64,000 nucleotides of DNA, taken from Heterohyrax brucei. Its lineage: Eukaryota; Chordata; Mammalia; Hyracoidea; Procaviidae. The position numbers and the translations under genes are program-made. The notes beneath the pieces are model-generated. The model was given only the letters and a program-made list of their open reading frames with translations, made no database searches and was not told the origin of the DNA. The DNA is taken from contig CM053154.1 of NCBI GenBank assembly GCA_028571685.1, forward strand, positions 4,687,501 to 4,751,500, written 5' to 3'. Shown piece by piece: positions 1 to 9,475 of this stretch. Position 1 is the first letter of the stretch; every line of letters begins with the position of its first letter.

Positions 1-129
1 TGTCAACCTGTTCCTCCTCGCTAGCGAAGGCTCGGCAACTCGGGCACAGAAATGAGCTCATCCACTTCCTCCAGCAAACCTCAGGGAAGCCCAACAGAAA
101 GCTACCTGTGGCTGCATGGTGCAGTGGGA

Positions 130-261
130 AGCCCCGGTGGCGCAACTGATGACCAGAAGGGTAGCATTTCACATCTACCAGGTGCTCCTGGGAAACACTG
201 TGGGGCACTTCTCTGACCTACAGGGTCTCTAGGAGTCAGAATTGACCCAATGGCAACAGGC
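130..261 (+). repeat. AfroSINE, near full-length
   Basis: The tRNA-derived head (CCCGGTGGCGCAACTGAT) is followed by the body and the end block around GGAGTCAGAATTGACCCAATGGCAA. This order is that of the afrotherian AfroSINE family, a non-autonomous retroposon thought to be mobilised by RTE LINEs. The copy is diverged and has no coding content. Confidence 0.85.
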
Positions 262-639
262 AGAGGTGAGGGGGCCTGGTGAAAGTGGGTTGGAGGGATC
301 AGCCAGTTGGCTCCCCCCACCCCCACTCCCAGCTTGATAGTTCACTGAGCTCTTTAGCTTTGGCACACCCTCTGGAGAATGGGCCCGGGAGGCTCTGGGG
401 GTGTCTAGGGAAGTGAACAGGGCCGGTGACCCAGTGTAATCCCACCCCTTGCCCACCCAAGGCAGCCGAGAACACAAGGCTGACCAGAGCAGGGCTACCC
501 AGGAGAACACCCTGAAAGGCAGAGGCAGACCACAGCCCCCACCGCCCCATCTGCTGTGGCAGGAGCTCCACATAGAAAAGTCCAGAAACAAACACAGCCA
601 GCAGAATTCCTACACAGCCTGAGTTCTGCCTTGCACCAA

Positions 640-960
640 ACTTTAATCTTTTCCCCCAGGCATCTACTCAAGAAGCATTATTTTATTTAATTTTTTCTTC
701 CATTAATATTCCACCCTCGATGTGCGGCAAAGCAACTTCACACGAAGAAAGAGAGGCCTCACCAGAACTCATTTTTCTTCGGCACCTGGACTGTTTTAAA
801 TCAGAGCGGACCCAGCACGGGGAGCTGGTGCTATTTTAATCATTGCAATGTGTCCAGTGTGGGAGATGCACTCAAAAGGTGAATATGGAAAGTAGTTGTG
901 GAATTCAGTCATTTCACGAATGAGCACGTAATGGCCAAAGGCAAAACCGGAAGGCAGCTT
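640..960. other. Single-copy AT-rich segment, possible conserved non-coding element
   Basis: In the otherwise single-copy 263-1563 interval this part is AT-rich, with runs such as TTATTTTATTTAATTTTTTC, TTTTAAATC and ATTTTAATCATTGCAATG and no repeat signature. Such composition inside GC-rich surroundings is typical of old conserved non-coding DNA, but I have no alignment to show conservation. I see no exon in the rest of 263-1563. Confidence 0.3.
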
Positions 961-1563
961 CACTTCCAATCAATGTTTCCGTTTTATTGGAGCCAGATTG
1001 GAATTTCTGGAAAGAAGCCTGCAGATCCCGTCTTTAATACTCATTTTCATAGACTCCAGTAAAGCTGTCAGGGCAAATCAGCAGCGGAGGGAGGCTTCCT
1101 CTATAATTTACAGGTGTGCCTTCCATCTTCCACTACCAAGACCTGAAGCAGAAAGATGTTTTCCATCAAGTTCAGACGCTTGTCTCACCTGCCCAGGTTC
1201 TTCTCACTGGCTGTAATTTGGCGGTTAATACTGGCCTTTGCACTGCAGGCTGAGCCCATACTGGTGACGTGAATCCCCCACATGCCACAGAGATGAGGAC
1301 TGACTGGCCACCGGTCCGGCTTCTCAGGGGAGGTGGCACTGAGACGCTGTACCTGAGAAAGCCAGACTTACAACCACAGGCTTTTCCCCCTGCAAGTGTG
1401 GAGGCAGCCAGGCAAGGCTGTCTGTCCTGGAATTCTGGGAGCCCTGCCGCAGGCACAAAGCCTGTGTGTTCTCAGTCCCAAGACATAGAGGCGTATGGGC
1501 CTGTGTTCTGTCGGATGACACTGAAGGGTGGATGTCCACTTGCCCCAATTTCTTAAGAAGCTC

Positions 1564-1640
1564 AGTTCCCCAGTGGTAAAGTACTCCACTGCTAATGGAA
1601 AGGTCATGTGACCCCACCCCACAGCTCTGCAGGGGAAGAC
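1564..1640 (+). repeat. AfroSINE 5' fragment
   Basis: The head CCCCAGTGGTAAAGTACTCC plus 'ctgctaatggaaaggtc' matches the tRNA-like start of an AfroSINE. The rest of the element is missing. Confidence 0.7.
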
Positions 1641-1679
1641 CAGGCAACCCACACCCATAAGGATCAAAACTGAGAAGCC

Positions 1680-1822
1680 AAACTGCTGTGGTCAAGTCAG
1701 TTCTAACTCACAGTGACCCTATAGGATAAAGAACTGTCCCACAGAATTTCCAAGAAGCAGCAGGTGGATTTGAACTCCCAGCCTTTTGGTTAGCAGCCCA
1801 ATCTCAACCCACTGAGCATCAG
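1680..1822 (-). repeat. AfroSINE, antisense
   Basis: The plus strand shows the reverse complement of the body and head in order: 'gtcaagtcagttctaactca', 'gtgaccctatagg', 'ggtggatttgaact', 'ccttttggttagcag'. It lies just upstream of an L1 fragment. Confidence 0.85.
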
Positions 1823-1898
1823 CACTCCTTCATAAAGATTACAGCCTATACAACAAATCCAACTAGGGTCTCCATCTCTAAAATCGGCAAGCCAGCCA

Positions 1899-1933
1899 GC
1901 CAAGTGCCACTGAGTCGGATCTGACTCATGGCT
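1899..1933 (-). repeat. AfroSINE end fragment
   Basis: Only the terminal block 'agtgccactgagtcggatct' survives, abutting the start of L1 homology. It may belong to a second SINE broken at the L1 junction. Confidence 0.6.
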
Positions 1934-1939
1934 GCAAAA

Positions 1940-2655
1940 CCTGAACAACAAAAAGCCAAATAACCGATTAAAAAATGGACAAAGCGTATGAACAGGCACT
2001 TCGTGGGCAGCTGATGGGTATGTGAGGAAATGCACATGATAATTAGCCGTTAGATAAATCTGAATCAAAACTACCGTGAGATACCATCTCACCCCAACAA
2101 GGCTGGCATTAATCCAAAAAACACAAACTAATAAATGTTGGAGGAGCTGGAATGCTTACACACTGCTAGCGGGAAGGTAAAATGATACAAGCACTTTGGC
2201 AATCCATTTGGCGCTTTCCTAAAAAGCTAGAAATAGAGATACTGTACCATCCAGCAATCTCACTTCTCAGACTATACCCTAGAGAAATGAGAGTTGTCAT
2301 GCAAATAGATACACGCACACCAGTTGCCACTGCAGCACGGACCGCAAGAGCAGAAAGGTGGATTCACCCTGGGTGCCCATCAGCAGATGAAGGGATAAAC
2401 AAACTACAGCACAGTCACACAACAGAATCTTATGGAATAATAAAGAACAAAGATGAGTTTGGGAAATGTCTCACAGCATGGAGGAATCTGGAAGGTGTTA
2501 CACTGAGTGAAATTAATCGGTCACAAGGACAAATACTGCATGAGACCACTGTTACAAGGACTCAAGAAAAGTTTAAATGCAGAAGAAAATAGTCTTTGAT
2601 GGTTACAAGGGTGCAGGGGGAGAGAGAGAGGTACCCTATTTAAAAAAAGTAATTT
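1940..2655 (+). mobile_element. L1 LINE 3' end (end of ORF2 and 3' tail), truncated
   Basis: The order of landmarks is that of the end of L1 ORF2: 'aaaaaatggacaaagcgtatg', 'cgtgagataccatctcacc', 'gaatgcttacacactgctag', 'gtaccatccagcaatctcac', 'ggaataataaagaacaaaga'. The frame is repeatedly interrupted; the longest open piece, 136 residues at 2182-2592, is a decayed ORF2 C-terminus in a non-native frame. It is a 5'-truncated fossil copy flanked by AfroSINE pieces. Confidence 0.85.
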
Positions 2656-2656
2656 A

Positions 2657-2752
2657 AAAAATTACAGCCTGGAAGGTCCTAGGGAACACTTCTGCTCTGT
2701 CACATGGGGCGGCTACGACAAAGTCAACTCAACAGCACAGGATAATGATAAA
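2657..2752 (+). repeat. AfroSINE 3' half
   Basis: 'attacagcctggaaggtcct', 'ctctgtcacatggggcggct' and a final 'actcaacagcaca' correspond to the second half of an AfroSINE. It abuts the L1 tail, so it may be a SINE that inserted near the L1 end and lost its head. Confidence 0.7.
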
Positions 2753-2794
2753 TGCTGTGTCCTCAGGAACCAATCAAAAGGACTCCTGTCTCCC

Positions 2795-2872
2795 TCTGTG
2801 CGTGTGTCCACATTTGTGTGCATGTGTTATGGGTGCGTGTGGGTGTGCACACACGCACGCATGTGTGTGATT
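2795..2872. repeat. TG/GT-rich simple repeat
   Basis: Imperfect TG alternation (e.g. gtgtgcatgtgttatgggtg) ends in the short CA/TG palindromic switch 'gtgcacacacgcacgcatgt'. It keeps several frames open nearby. Confidence 0.8.
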
Positions 2873-3099
2873 TCCAGAAAGTCCAGGCTCCCTCCAGGCT
2901 GTTCAGGGAACACAGCTTTCCAAATCCAAATCTACTCTGTGGAAACCCTTAGGAGAGTGAGGCGAAAGCCGGTTGCTAACTTCTTTTCGGTTCTGCTTCC
3001 TGTATTAGATTCCAGTGTTTTGAAGGCCAGGCTGAGAAATGGTCGTCACAGAGGTGATGGGAAGAAGGCAGCTGGTTTCCAGCACGTTGTCTGGACTCA

Positions 3100-3192
3100 C
3101 ACAGGTGCTGCTGGCTGGGACAGTGAGGCATCTGTTTATGGGTACCCTCCAGCACCACCTCAGGCCAGCTGCCCTCCTCGCTGGGCAGGGGT
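3100..3192 (+). repeat. Partial third copy of the 4.8/5.4-kb local repeat
   Basis: Positions 3127-3150 match 4779-4802 with three differences, and the next shared block (CTGCCCT) follows after the same 18-base gap in both. The similarity then fades. This suggests the inverted duplication at 4.0-6.2 kb belongs to a small local repeat family. Confidence 0.45.
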
Positions 3193-3439
3193 CAGGGTCG
3201 CATTATTTACGAGGCAATTCACTCAGCTGCAGAGTTTGGGCTTCCAGAGAGCCGAGCATCCCTCAGTGCTCCTGAACTGTGTGGCTTTGGGAACATTCTT
3301 TCCCCGCGGAGATCCCAAGTTAGCTGAGAAGGCCTAGGAAAACATCAAGCATGGGAAGTGGTTAAGGAAACCTGGCTTGCTCTCTTTGAGACCGGCCTGC
3401 CCACAGCCACGCTGTCGGGGCTCAGTGCAGCCCTGTGAG

Positions 3440-3530
3440 ACTACATTCACCGTGACCTTGCTAGTCCATATCTCAGGTGCCATGGTTTATGGATCTGTAA
3501 AATGGGTATGACATAGTGGGGACAAGGTGA
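3440..3530 (+). repeat. MIR-like fragment
   Basis: 'gaccttgctagtc' followed by 'ggatctgtaaaatgggtatg' is the core pattern of the ancient mammalian MIR SINE (cue for splice-neutral old DNA). The copy is short and diverged. Confidence 0.55.
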
Positions 3531-4004
3531 CAGCAAGTAGAAGCTGATCTCACTCACAATACCAGCTTTCCTGGTCCTCGTGAGACCACAGCAGGCCTGC
3601 CGGGCAGAGCCTGGGGAAAAGGAATAGCAGCTGGGAGAGAAATTTGGCTTGTCACCAGGATTGTCTGTGTCCCTAGGACTAATTTCAAGCTGAGCGCCAG
3701 GCAGCAAGAATCCACATCCCAATTCCTAGGCAAGAGAGACTGAGAGCAAAGAGATAGTGAGCTCATCCTTGAAAATGTGGGAAAGGCCAGACATGGGGCA
3801 GCGGGGTGCAGGCTGAGCTTGGCTTTGCTCTCAGTTCAAGTCCACCATCTGTAAGGCGAAGATTATCTTGACTCCCAACCACAGGCCGTCACTGAGCTGG
3901 GGACGTGCTCAGGGGTAAAGAGGACAGTGCTTGACACACAGGAAGAGACGGAGACGGCGGTGTGGGTGGGAACAGAGGGTCTGTGGTGTCTTTGGTACGA
4001 CGCC

Positions 4005-4480
4005 TTCACTCTCATGCACACACCCCAGCTCACACACATGCACACGAAGTCCCTCTCATGCATAGTCTAGCTCATACTCACACTGACATTTCAGAGACCC
4101 ACACACGCTCATCCTTCCACTCTAGCTCATGTGCTCACTGCGCACACTGACACACACATATCCACACACTCATGGCACATGTTGACACAGCCATAGTCAC
4201 ACATTCACTGTGTACACTGACACACTCGTGTTCATACTCACTGCACACTGACACGCATATTCACAACTCATCACACACAGTGACACATTCAGTTCACACA
4301 CAGTGCCTGCAGACACTCATACCTTCATACACTACTGGTCACAACGATGCATGCTCACGTTCACACAAACAGCACACTGACACACTCACATTCACACACT
4401 CCCTGCACATGAACACACTCCTATTTGCACACACTGACCTACTCACATATACGTAGACACAGCACAAATTAACACACACA
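4005..4480. repeat. CA-rich degenerate tandem repeat (outer part of inverted-duplication arm A)
   Basis: Irregular ~20-30-bp units of the form 'cactgacacacacat', 'cactcacattcacacac' fill this stretch. The reverse-complement counterpart is the TG-rich tract at 5713-6195, and the DNA between them is also inverted-duplicated, so the two tracts are best seen as the outer ends of one inverted repeat. Confidence 0.75.
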
Positions 4481-4920
4481 CTTGTTTTCCCCTCTAGTTG
4501 AATCTTTGTGCCTCTACCCATCTATGAGTCAGAAGACCCCACATGAGTGAGAGCTTCCTCACACCTACAGGGATTTCTGCAGGCTGCTCCCAGTCCCTTG
4601 GACCCCAGCTGGGCTCCATGGTCCTGGGCTCCGTGTAAGGCCTCCGTCCCCGGTCCCGGCTCCGTGCTGGGCTCTGGTTCTGAGGTTGACGTTTGTCTCC
4701 GTCAGCTTCTGGAGTCCCGCAGAGACTTGCCTAAGGAGGAATCCAGCTCCATGCTGCAGGGAAAGCTTCTGGGGGTAAGGGCACCTGTTTATGGGTATCA
4801 TCCTCTGTCAGTGCCCATCTGCTGCCCTTGGCTCCTGGGAGCAGACACCTGAGGACACCAGGCCCGGAAGGAGCACGCCCTCATCTTGCCTCTCTCCCAG
4901 AGGGCAGGGGGAAAGGGCCG
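4481..4920 (+). repeat. Inverted-duplication arm A (inner part)
   Basis: This segment matches the reverse complement of 5295-5712 in collinear blocks: an exact 19-mer at 4832-4850 pairs with 5387-5405; 4778-4802 pairs with 5436-5460 with four differences, all transitions; and 4660-4700 pairs with about 5520-5565. It has no recognised family. The open frames here (e.g. 4547-4852) occur in GC-rich repeat DNA and show no known domain. Confidence 0.65.
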
Positions 4921-5294
4921 TTGGGTCATCACAAGACCCTTCTGAAGGGAATGTCAGTATGCCTGTTTACAGGGCAAGAAGCCAAAGAGCAGAGTCACGG
5001 GAGGGCCCACAGTCGGGAAAATAGGTCAGGTGGCCAGTGGACCAGGGCCACCTGACTTCCCAGCCCTTTCCGCTGCCTGCAACAGAAAAGCCCTTGTGGC
5101 TTCCCTGGCTGTCACCCACTAAGTGCAGGCTACACTGTCCTACTGAGCAGGAACACTCTTCCGGCACCAGGCAGCCTGGGTGGCCCAAAGTAGAGACAAG
5201 GTCCCTGATCTCCAAGAGACCGTAGTGTGTTTGGGGGGTGGGTACAGAGGTGGAGAGGGAGACACAGCCCAGGACAGGTAGGTGCTTGCGCCCA
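4921..5294. other. Spacer between inverted arms
   Basis: About 375 bases of GC-rich DNA without arm-to-arm similarity or a repeat I recognise. The 276-residue minus frame 4967-5797 runs through the spacer, arm B and the start of the TG tract; its histidine/threonine/serine-rich start is the TG repeat read antisense, so I do not call it a gene. Confidence 0.5.
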
Positions 5295-5712
5295 GGAGCC
5301 AGCCTTTCCCTCGGCCTGCAGGAAGAGATCCAAGACGAGGGTGTGGTCACTAAGGGCCTGACTGCGGGGTGGGGCCGTCCACACGGAGGTGTCTGCTCCC
5401 AGGAGTGAAGGGTAGCAGAAAGGCCCCCAGAGGAGGGATGATGCCCGTGAATAGGTGCCCGCTGGCCCCACAAGTCTCCCACCCAGCAGGGAGCTGCATC
5501 TCTTCCCTTGGCAGGTGTCTGTGGAACCTCAGAGCCCACCAGGACCCAGCACGGACTGAGGACCCTGGCCCGGGCAGGCTCCGGAGGGCTGGGGCAGACC
5601 ACAGAAGCCCCGGTGAGCCAGGATACCGCTTCCCTCACGGGGCTCTTCTGGCCCGTAGACTGAAGGAGGCGCAGTGATGCCACCAGAGGGAAACATGGGA
5701 TGTGTGATTGAG
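5295..5712 (-). repeat. Inverted-duplication arm B (inner part)
   Basis: Reverse complement of 4481-4920, with the same block order. Divergence is high, with many indels, so the event is old. The arms contain no intact reading frame in common. Confidence 0.65.
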
Positions 5713-6195
5713 GGCGAGCGCACGGGAGGGGGGCTGTCGGCGAGTGGGTGAGTGTGCTGGCACATGAGAGTCTGTGAACACAACTGTGTGAGTGCATGGG
5801 TGGGGGTGCTTTTTAGTCTGTGGGTTTGTGGGTATGTGTGTGTGCATGTGTGTGTGTCTGTGAGATGTGTTTGTGTGTGTCTGTGCCTGTGTCTTTGAGG
5901 TATGTTTGTGTAGGGGTGTAAGCAGACATGAGTGTGTGAGCCTGTGTCTGTCAGGTGTGTTTGTGTATACATGTGTGACCACACGTGTGCATCTGAGCCA
6001 GTGTGTGTGAGCACGTGAGTGTGTGTGTGAGCTGGTGTGTGATAGCATGTCAGTGAGTGAGTCTGGGAGGAGTAGGAGAGCACATGTCAGTGTGGGAGCC
6101 TCTGTGTATGTGTGATGAGTGTTTGTGTATGTGTGTGCAAGCACATGTGAGTGTGTAAGCCTGTGAGCACATGTATGTGTGTGTGAGACAGAGAG
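5713..6195. repeat. TG-rich degenerate tandem repeat (outer part of arm B)
   Basis: Units such as 'gtgtgtgagcctgtgtctgt' and 'gtgtttgtgtatgtgtgtgc' mirror the CA-rich tract at 4005-4480. The long antisense frames (5529-6083, 5635-6144) are translations of this repeat. Confidence 0.75.
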
Positions 6196-6489
6196 AGTGC
6201 CACATCAGCACAGTGTTGAGGTTGTCGCTCACGGGAGGGGGCGGGAACAGGTCCAGGAAGCCCAAAGCCTCTCGCCGACACGGGACACCAGGGCCAGGCC
6301 CAAGGCGGTCCTGCCTGGGTCTCAGGACATCGGCTTTTGTCAAGAAGAACGGAGCCTCCCTGTTAGGAAGGGAACAGCATCCGTGCCTAGAATGAGAAAA
6401 GACCCCCTGCCACCCACAGCCAGCCACAAGCGGGCCTTCCCTGCCTCCTCCCAGGAAGTCCCGGAAGAACATCTCCGGCCCTGTGATGG

Positions 6490-6690
6490 AGTCAGAATGC
6501 CATCCGTGGACAACTAATATTTCATGACTCCATCTTAATTGCGAAAAAAGTTCACTTTCGAGACAAAGCTTTTTGTTGTTCTTCTTCTTCTTTACCCTTC
6601 TTTTTAAACCCTTAACATAATGGCTGAATGGCTAATACAGGGTTGATACATTTTTTAAAGGCTCCTTTGAAAACCCATTCAAAGCCAGGC
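6490..6690. other. AT-rich single-copy segment, possible conserved non-coding element
   Basis: Low-GC DNA sits abruptly against a CpG-rich block. It contains SOX/TCF-like words (ACAAAG, TTTGTTGTTC), 'cttaacataatggctgaatg' and 'gctaatacagggttgatac'. It shows no repeat signature and no exon. Conservation is inferred from composition only. Confidence 0.35.
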
Positions 6691-6975
6691 GCGCAGAGGG
6701 CCGTGGGAGGGGCACGTGGCGCTGGCTGCCAGGCTCCGGGTCGTGCCGGCCGCCAGCAGAGCAAGTGTCGCAGGAGACGTGAAGGATGACTGTGGCGGCC
6801 GCGAAGCCCCCGAGCAGGTGGCGCTCGTCCTCATCTGCAGCAGAGCATGGCCCCGCGCAGCCGGCCGCAGCCAGCGCCTGGCAGCCCTGTGTACCTGCGC
6901 GCAGAGGGGCGCTAACGATAATGGATGGGGCCCGATTAGCCAGGCCATTTGGAACGGCGCCGGGCAGGCTGGGAG
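6690..6975. promoter_or_regulatory. CpG-island-like block
   Basis: By hand I count about 30 CpG dinucleotides in roughly 285 bases at about 70% GC, near the number expected without CpG depletion, whereas flanking DNA is CpG-poor. Its distal end carries homeodomain-like words (ATAATGGAT, CGATTAGCC). It could be a small promoter, an orphan CpG island or a CpG-rich enhancer. I see no clear TATA, exon or splice pattern; frames such as 6716-7081 are open because of high GC. Confidence 0.5.
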
Positions 6976-7345
6976 GATTGGCTGCTCAGAGGGAGCAGGG
7001 AGATGGGCGTCTCAGCAGGCTCCAGACCGTCCCTGGGGTCCCCGTGTCCAGGGGTGGGCTGAGTCTGGGCTGCCAGAGTGAGGGCAGAGATCCTGTGGTT
7101 CCGGCAGGATCCGGCCCATCCATCGGGGTCCAGGGCTGGGGTCAGTCAGGCCGCATAGAGGCAAGAGATGCTGCAGTCACAGCAGGCCCTGGGCTGTCAC
7201 TGGAGTACTCGTGCCCAGAGCCGGGCTGGGTCAAGGGCCACACAGAGGGAACACGGGGGCTGGGATCCCATCAGGCTCTGGGCTAAGGTCAAAGGCTGGG
7301 GTGGGTCCAGTCTCCCAGAGAGAGAGCAGGGATTCTGGCCTCTGA
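6962..7345. repeat. Degenerate ~75-90-bp tandem repeat, about five units
   Basis: Units beginning near 6962, 7053, 7132, 7218 and 7292 share the order 'ggctgggg-tc', 'cagagggagcag/ga-', 'cagcaggctc-g', 'ggggtccagg'. Units differ by many substitutions and indels. It continues directly from the CpG-rich block and precedes the 45-bp minisatellite. Confidence 0.5.
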
Positions 7346-7579
7346 TTCATTTCTGGCCTCTCCAAGCTAATGCCTCTTGAGTGACCCAATGGGACACATG
7401 GCAGTTGGGTGCTCAGGTAGCAAGAAAGCCACTGGACAAGGCAGCCTTGCTGGGCAGTGGGGCCACGGGGGCACAGAGCTGGCCTTTGGTGGTGGCGTCT
7501 TCGCCACCCCAGGCTACCCTGACAGCGAGGGTCGGTCTGCTCATTGCTGTACTCAGCCAACGAACACCTGTTTGGCCAG

Positions 7580-7900
7580 CGCGCCCTCCATCAGCGCACA
7601 CTCGGCCGGCACGTGCTCCTCCGGCGCGCCCTCCATCAGCGCACACTCGGCCGGCACGTGCTCCTCCGGCGCGCCCTCCATCAGCGCACACTCGGCCGGC
7701 ACGTGCTCCTCCGGCGCGCCCTCCATCAGCGCACACTCGGCCGGCACGTGCTCCTCCGGCACGCTCCATCAGCACACAGACGGCCGGCACGTGCTCCTCC
7801 AGCATGCTCCATCAGCACACAGTCGGCCAGCCCGTTTTCCCCACAGCACGGGCTCTATCAGCGCACACTGGGCCGGCACACACTCGGCCAACATGTCCCC
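7580..7900. repeat. 45-bp CpG-rich minisatellite
   Basis: Four virtually identical 45-bp units start at 7580, 7625, 7670 and 7715, followed by degraded units at 7760 (43 bp), 7803 (44 bp) and 7847. Each of the first five contains CACGTG, and the main units contain GGCGCGCC and CGGCCGG. Because 45 is a multiple of three, several frames stay open on both strands (7377-7928, 7381-8103 plus; 7413-7805 minus) with a 15-residue repeat. These are not convincing genes. Confidence 0.92.
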
Positions 7901-7934
7901 TCCAGCACACACTCTGCACCTACCATGACACTCA

Positions 7935-8165
7935 CTTACACAGGGAACGGAAGCCCAGGAGTCAGGCTGCCTGGGTCCATCCGCGCCTTCCCCTGTTCTT
8001 TGGTCCAGTCACTGGGCTCCCAGGTCTCTGCTCCCTCATCTGCACCGTGAAGCCTCACGTAGCCTCTTGCGAAACCATGCACAGCCACTGTGGGATTAAA
8101 TGAGATGCCAGACAAACTTCTCAGCGTGTATCACACTCTCCGCAGACGTCAGTTACACATCGCGA
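7935..8165 (+). repeat. MIR
   Basis: 'aggagtcaggctgcctgggt', then 'ctgctccctcatctgcaccg', then 'gtgggattaaatgagatgcc' are the three classical MIR blocks in order. It is an ancient pan-mammalian SINE. Confidence 0.75.
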
Positions 8166-8324
8166 AACACAAGGAGGCACGGCTATTACCACAGGGCGGT
8201 GGGCAGTGGGAGGGGACCAGGCAGACAGGAGGTAGGGCTGCCAGGTGCTCTTCCAGAAATCCCATTCCAGGGATGGACATGGGGTTCCAGCTCAAAGCTC
8301 CAGCTCCAGCTACCAGCTAAGTGC

Positions 8325-8500
8325 AGCTGGCTGTGACCCACAGAGACCCCGTGTGTGTCAGAGTGGAAGTGTCCACCCTGGGATCCTCAGTGGCTAATTT
8401 TTCAGAAGTGGATCACCAGGTCTTTTTTCCAAGGCACCTCTGGGTGGAGTTAGACTTCCAAACTCTCAATTATAGCAGCCAGATGTTTGCACTCTAGGGG
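8325..8500 (-). repeat. AfroSINE, antisense
   Basis: 'gaccccgtgtgtgtcagagt', 'cagaagtggatcaccaggtc', 'aaggcacctctgggtgga' are reverse-complement AfroSINE body blocks of the longer subtype. The head is eroded. Confidence 0.8.
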
Positions 8501-9214
8501 CTCCATCCCCATAGTGTGTAGAACCCTCATAGGAACGTGGCCCAGGGACAGAGGGCAGAGATTTGGGGTGCTCAAAAGGGCTGCACACAAGAGGGAACAC
8601 TGCAAAGGGTGCCCAAGTACCCATCAGTGCCACTCAGAGAGGAAGTCAGGAGCTCAGGAACTGGCCCACCCCGGAGAACTCAGGCCAGGGGACCCAGTGG
8701 AGGCAAAGTGGAGTGCCAGGCAGGTTACCAGGCAGCCAAGGTTACCAGGCAGCCAAGCAAGCCTGCACTGAGTTGGCCACAGACTGCGACCTTGACCAGC
8801 ACTACTCACCCTGCCAGGAGGCTGAGTGGACGTCCGCTGCCAGGACAGCTTCTGAGAGCATAGCTTCCCACCCGCATAGCTGCCTCTGTCTCACAGACTC
8901 CAAGACGTAACCCAAAGAGCAGGGAATATGATCCCAACTGCTACCTACCCTGCGTGGAAACCTGGCAGAGGTGGGAGGACAGGAGGCCAGGGGACTCTCC
9001 CTGGGGCAGCTATGTCAGCCTGTGCCGGGTGCCTCTCCGGCTTGGCCACTTGCCTGTAAACAAGGAGGTCAGAGAATGACAGCCACGAGTGTCTGTGGTC
9101 AGTAACAGTTCATGGTGTTTGAGGGTGAGGGGCAAAGTTTGTGGTGTCACCCAACTAGATGGAGTGTCTGTACCTTGGGCTAACGTGTCTGTTCGTCGTG
9201 AGGGTCTCAGTTAC
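8501..9214. other. Single-copy interval, nothing recognised
   Basis: GC-moderate DNA without gene or clear repeat. A 17-bp motif (aggttaccaggcagcca) is tandemly present twice at about 8723-8756. Confidence 0.5.
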
Positions 9215-9430
9215 CACAGAATCACCCCCGACTCCCTTGGGACACAGCGAGCACTGCCTGGCCCCATGCCACCTTCACGACAGTGGTACCCTTGCGTCCA
9301 TTGCTGCGGACGCATCAGCTTGCTGAACATTTTCCTCATTTTCACTGACCCCCTGTTTGCGCAAACATGATGTCCTTCTCCCACGGTGAGTCTGTCCTGA
9401 TGATGTGTCTAAAGTGAGCAAGTCTCAGGT
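9215..9430 (-). mobile_element. RTE LINE 3'-end fragment, antisense
   Basis: 'gcactgcctggccccatgcc', 'tccattgctgcggacgcatc', 'catgatgtccttctcccacg' follow the reverse-complement order of the RTE 3' end. It is short and decayed. Confidence 0.7.
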
Positions 9431-9475
9431 GAGACTCTGGAACCTGTGGATTTTTCCACAGTGCCCTTGGGGGTG

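Larger units (their letters stand above)
2873..4004. other. Single-copy interval, no gene seen
   Basis: GC-moderate DNA without exon-like signals. It holds a MIR-like stretch (about 3440-3530) and a third partial copy of the locally duplicated sequence (about 3100-3192). The 179-residue open frame 2798-3337 begins inside the TG simple repeat and resembles no family I know. Confidence 0.5.

Noticed and set aside
4967-5797. 276-residue open frame on the minus strand, the longest in the window
   Set aside because: It spans spacer, inverted-repeat arm B and the TG-rich tract; the N-terminal His/Ser/Thr-rich part is simple repeat. Several overlapping frames are open on both strands because of GC content, and no domain is visible.
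7580-7900. Evenly spaced identical units resembling a CRISPR array
   Set aside because: Units are directly adjacent, with no unique spacers, and the DNA is mammalian.
7381-8103. 240-residue frame with a 15-residue repeat
   Set aside because: The repeat is the translation of a 45-bp minisatellite, which keeps plus and minus frames open simultaneously; the C-terminal part runs into a MIR.
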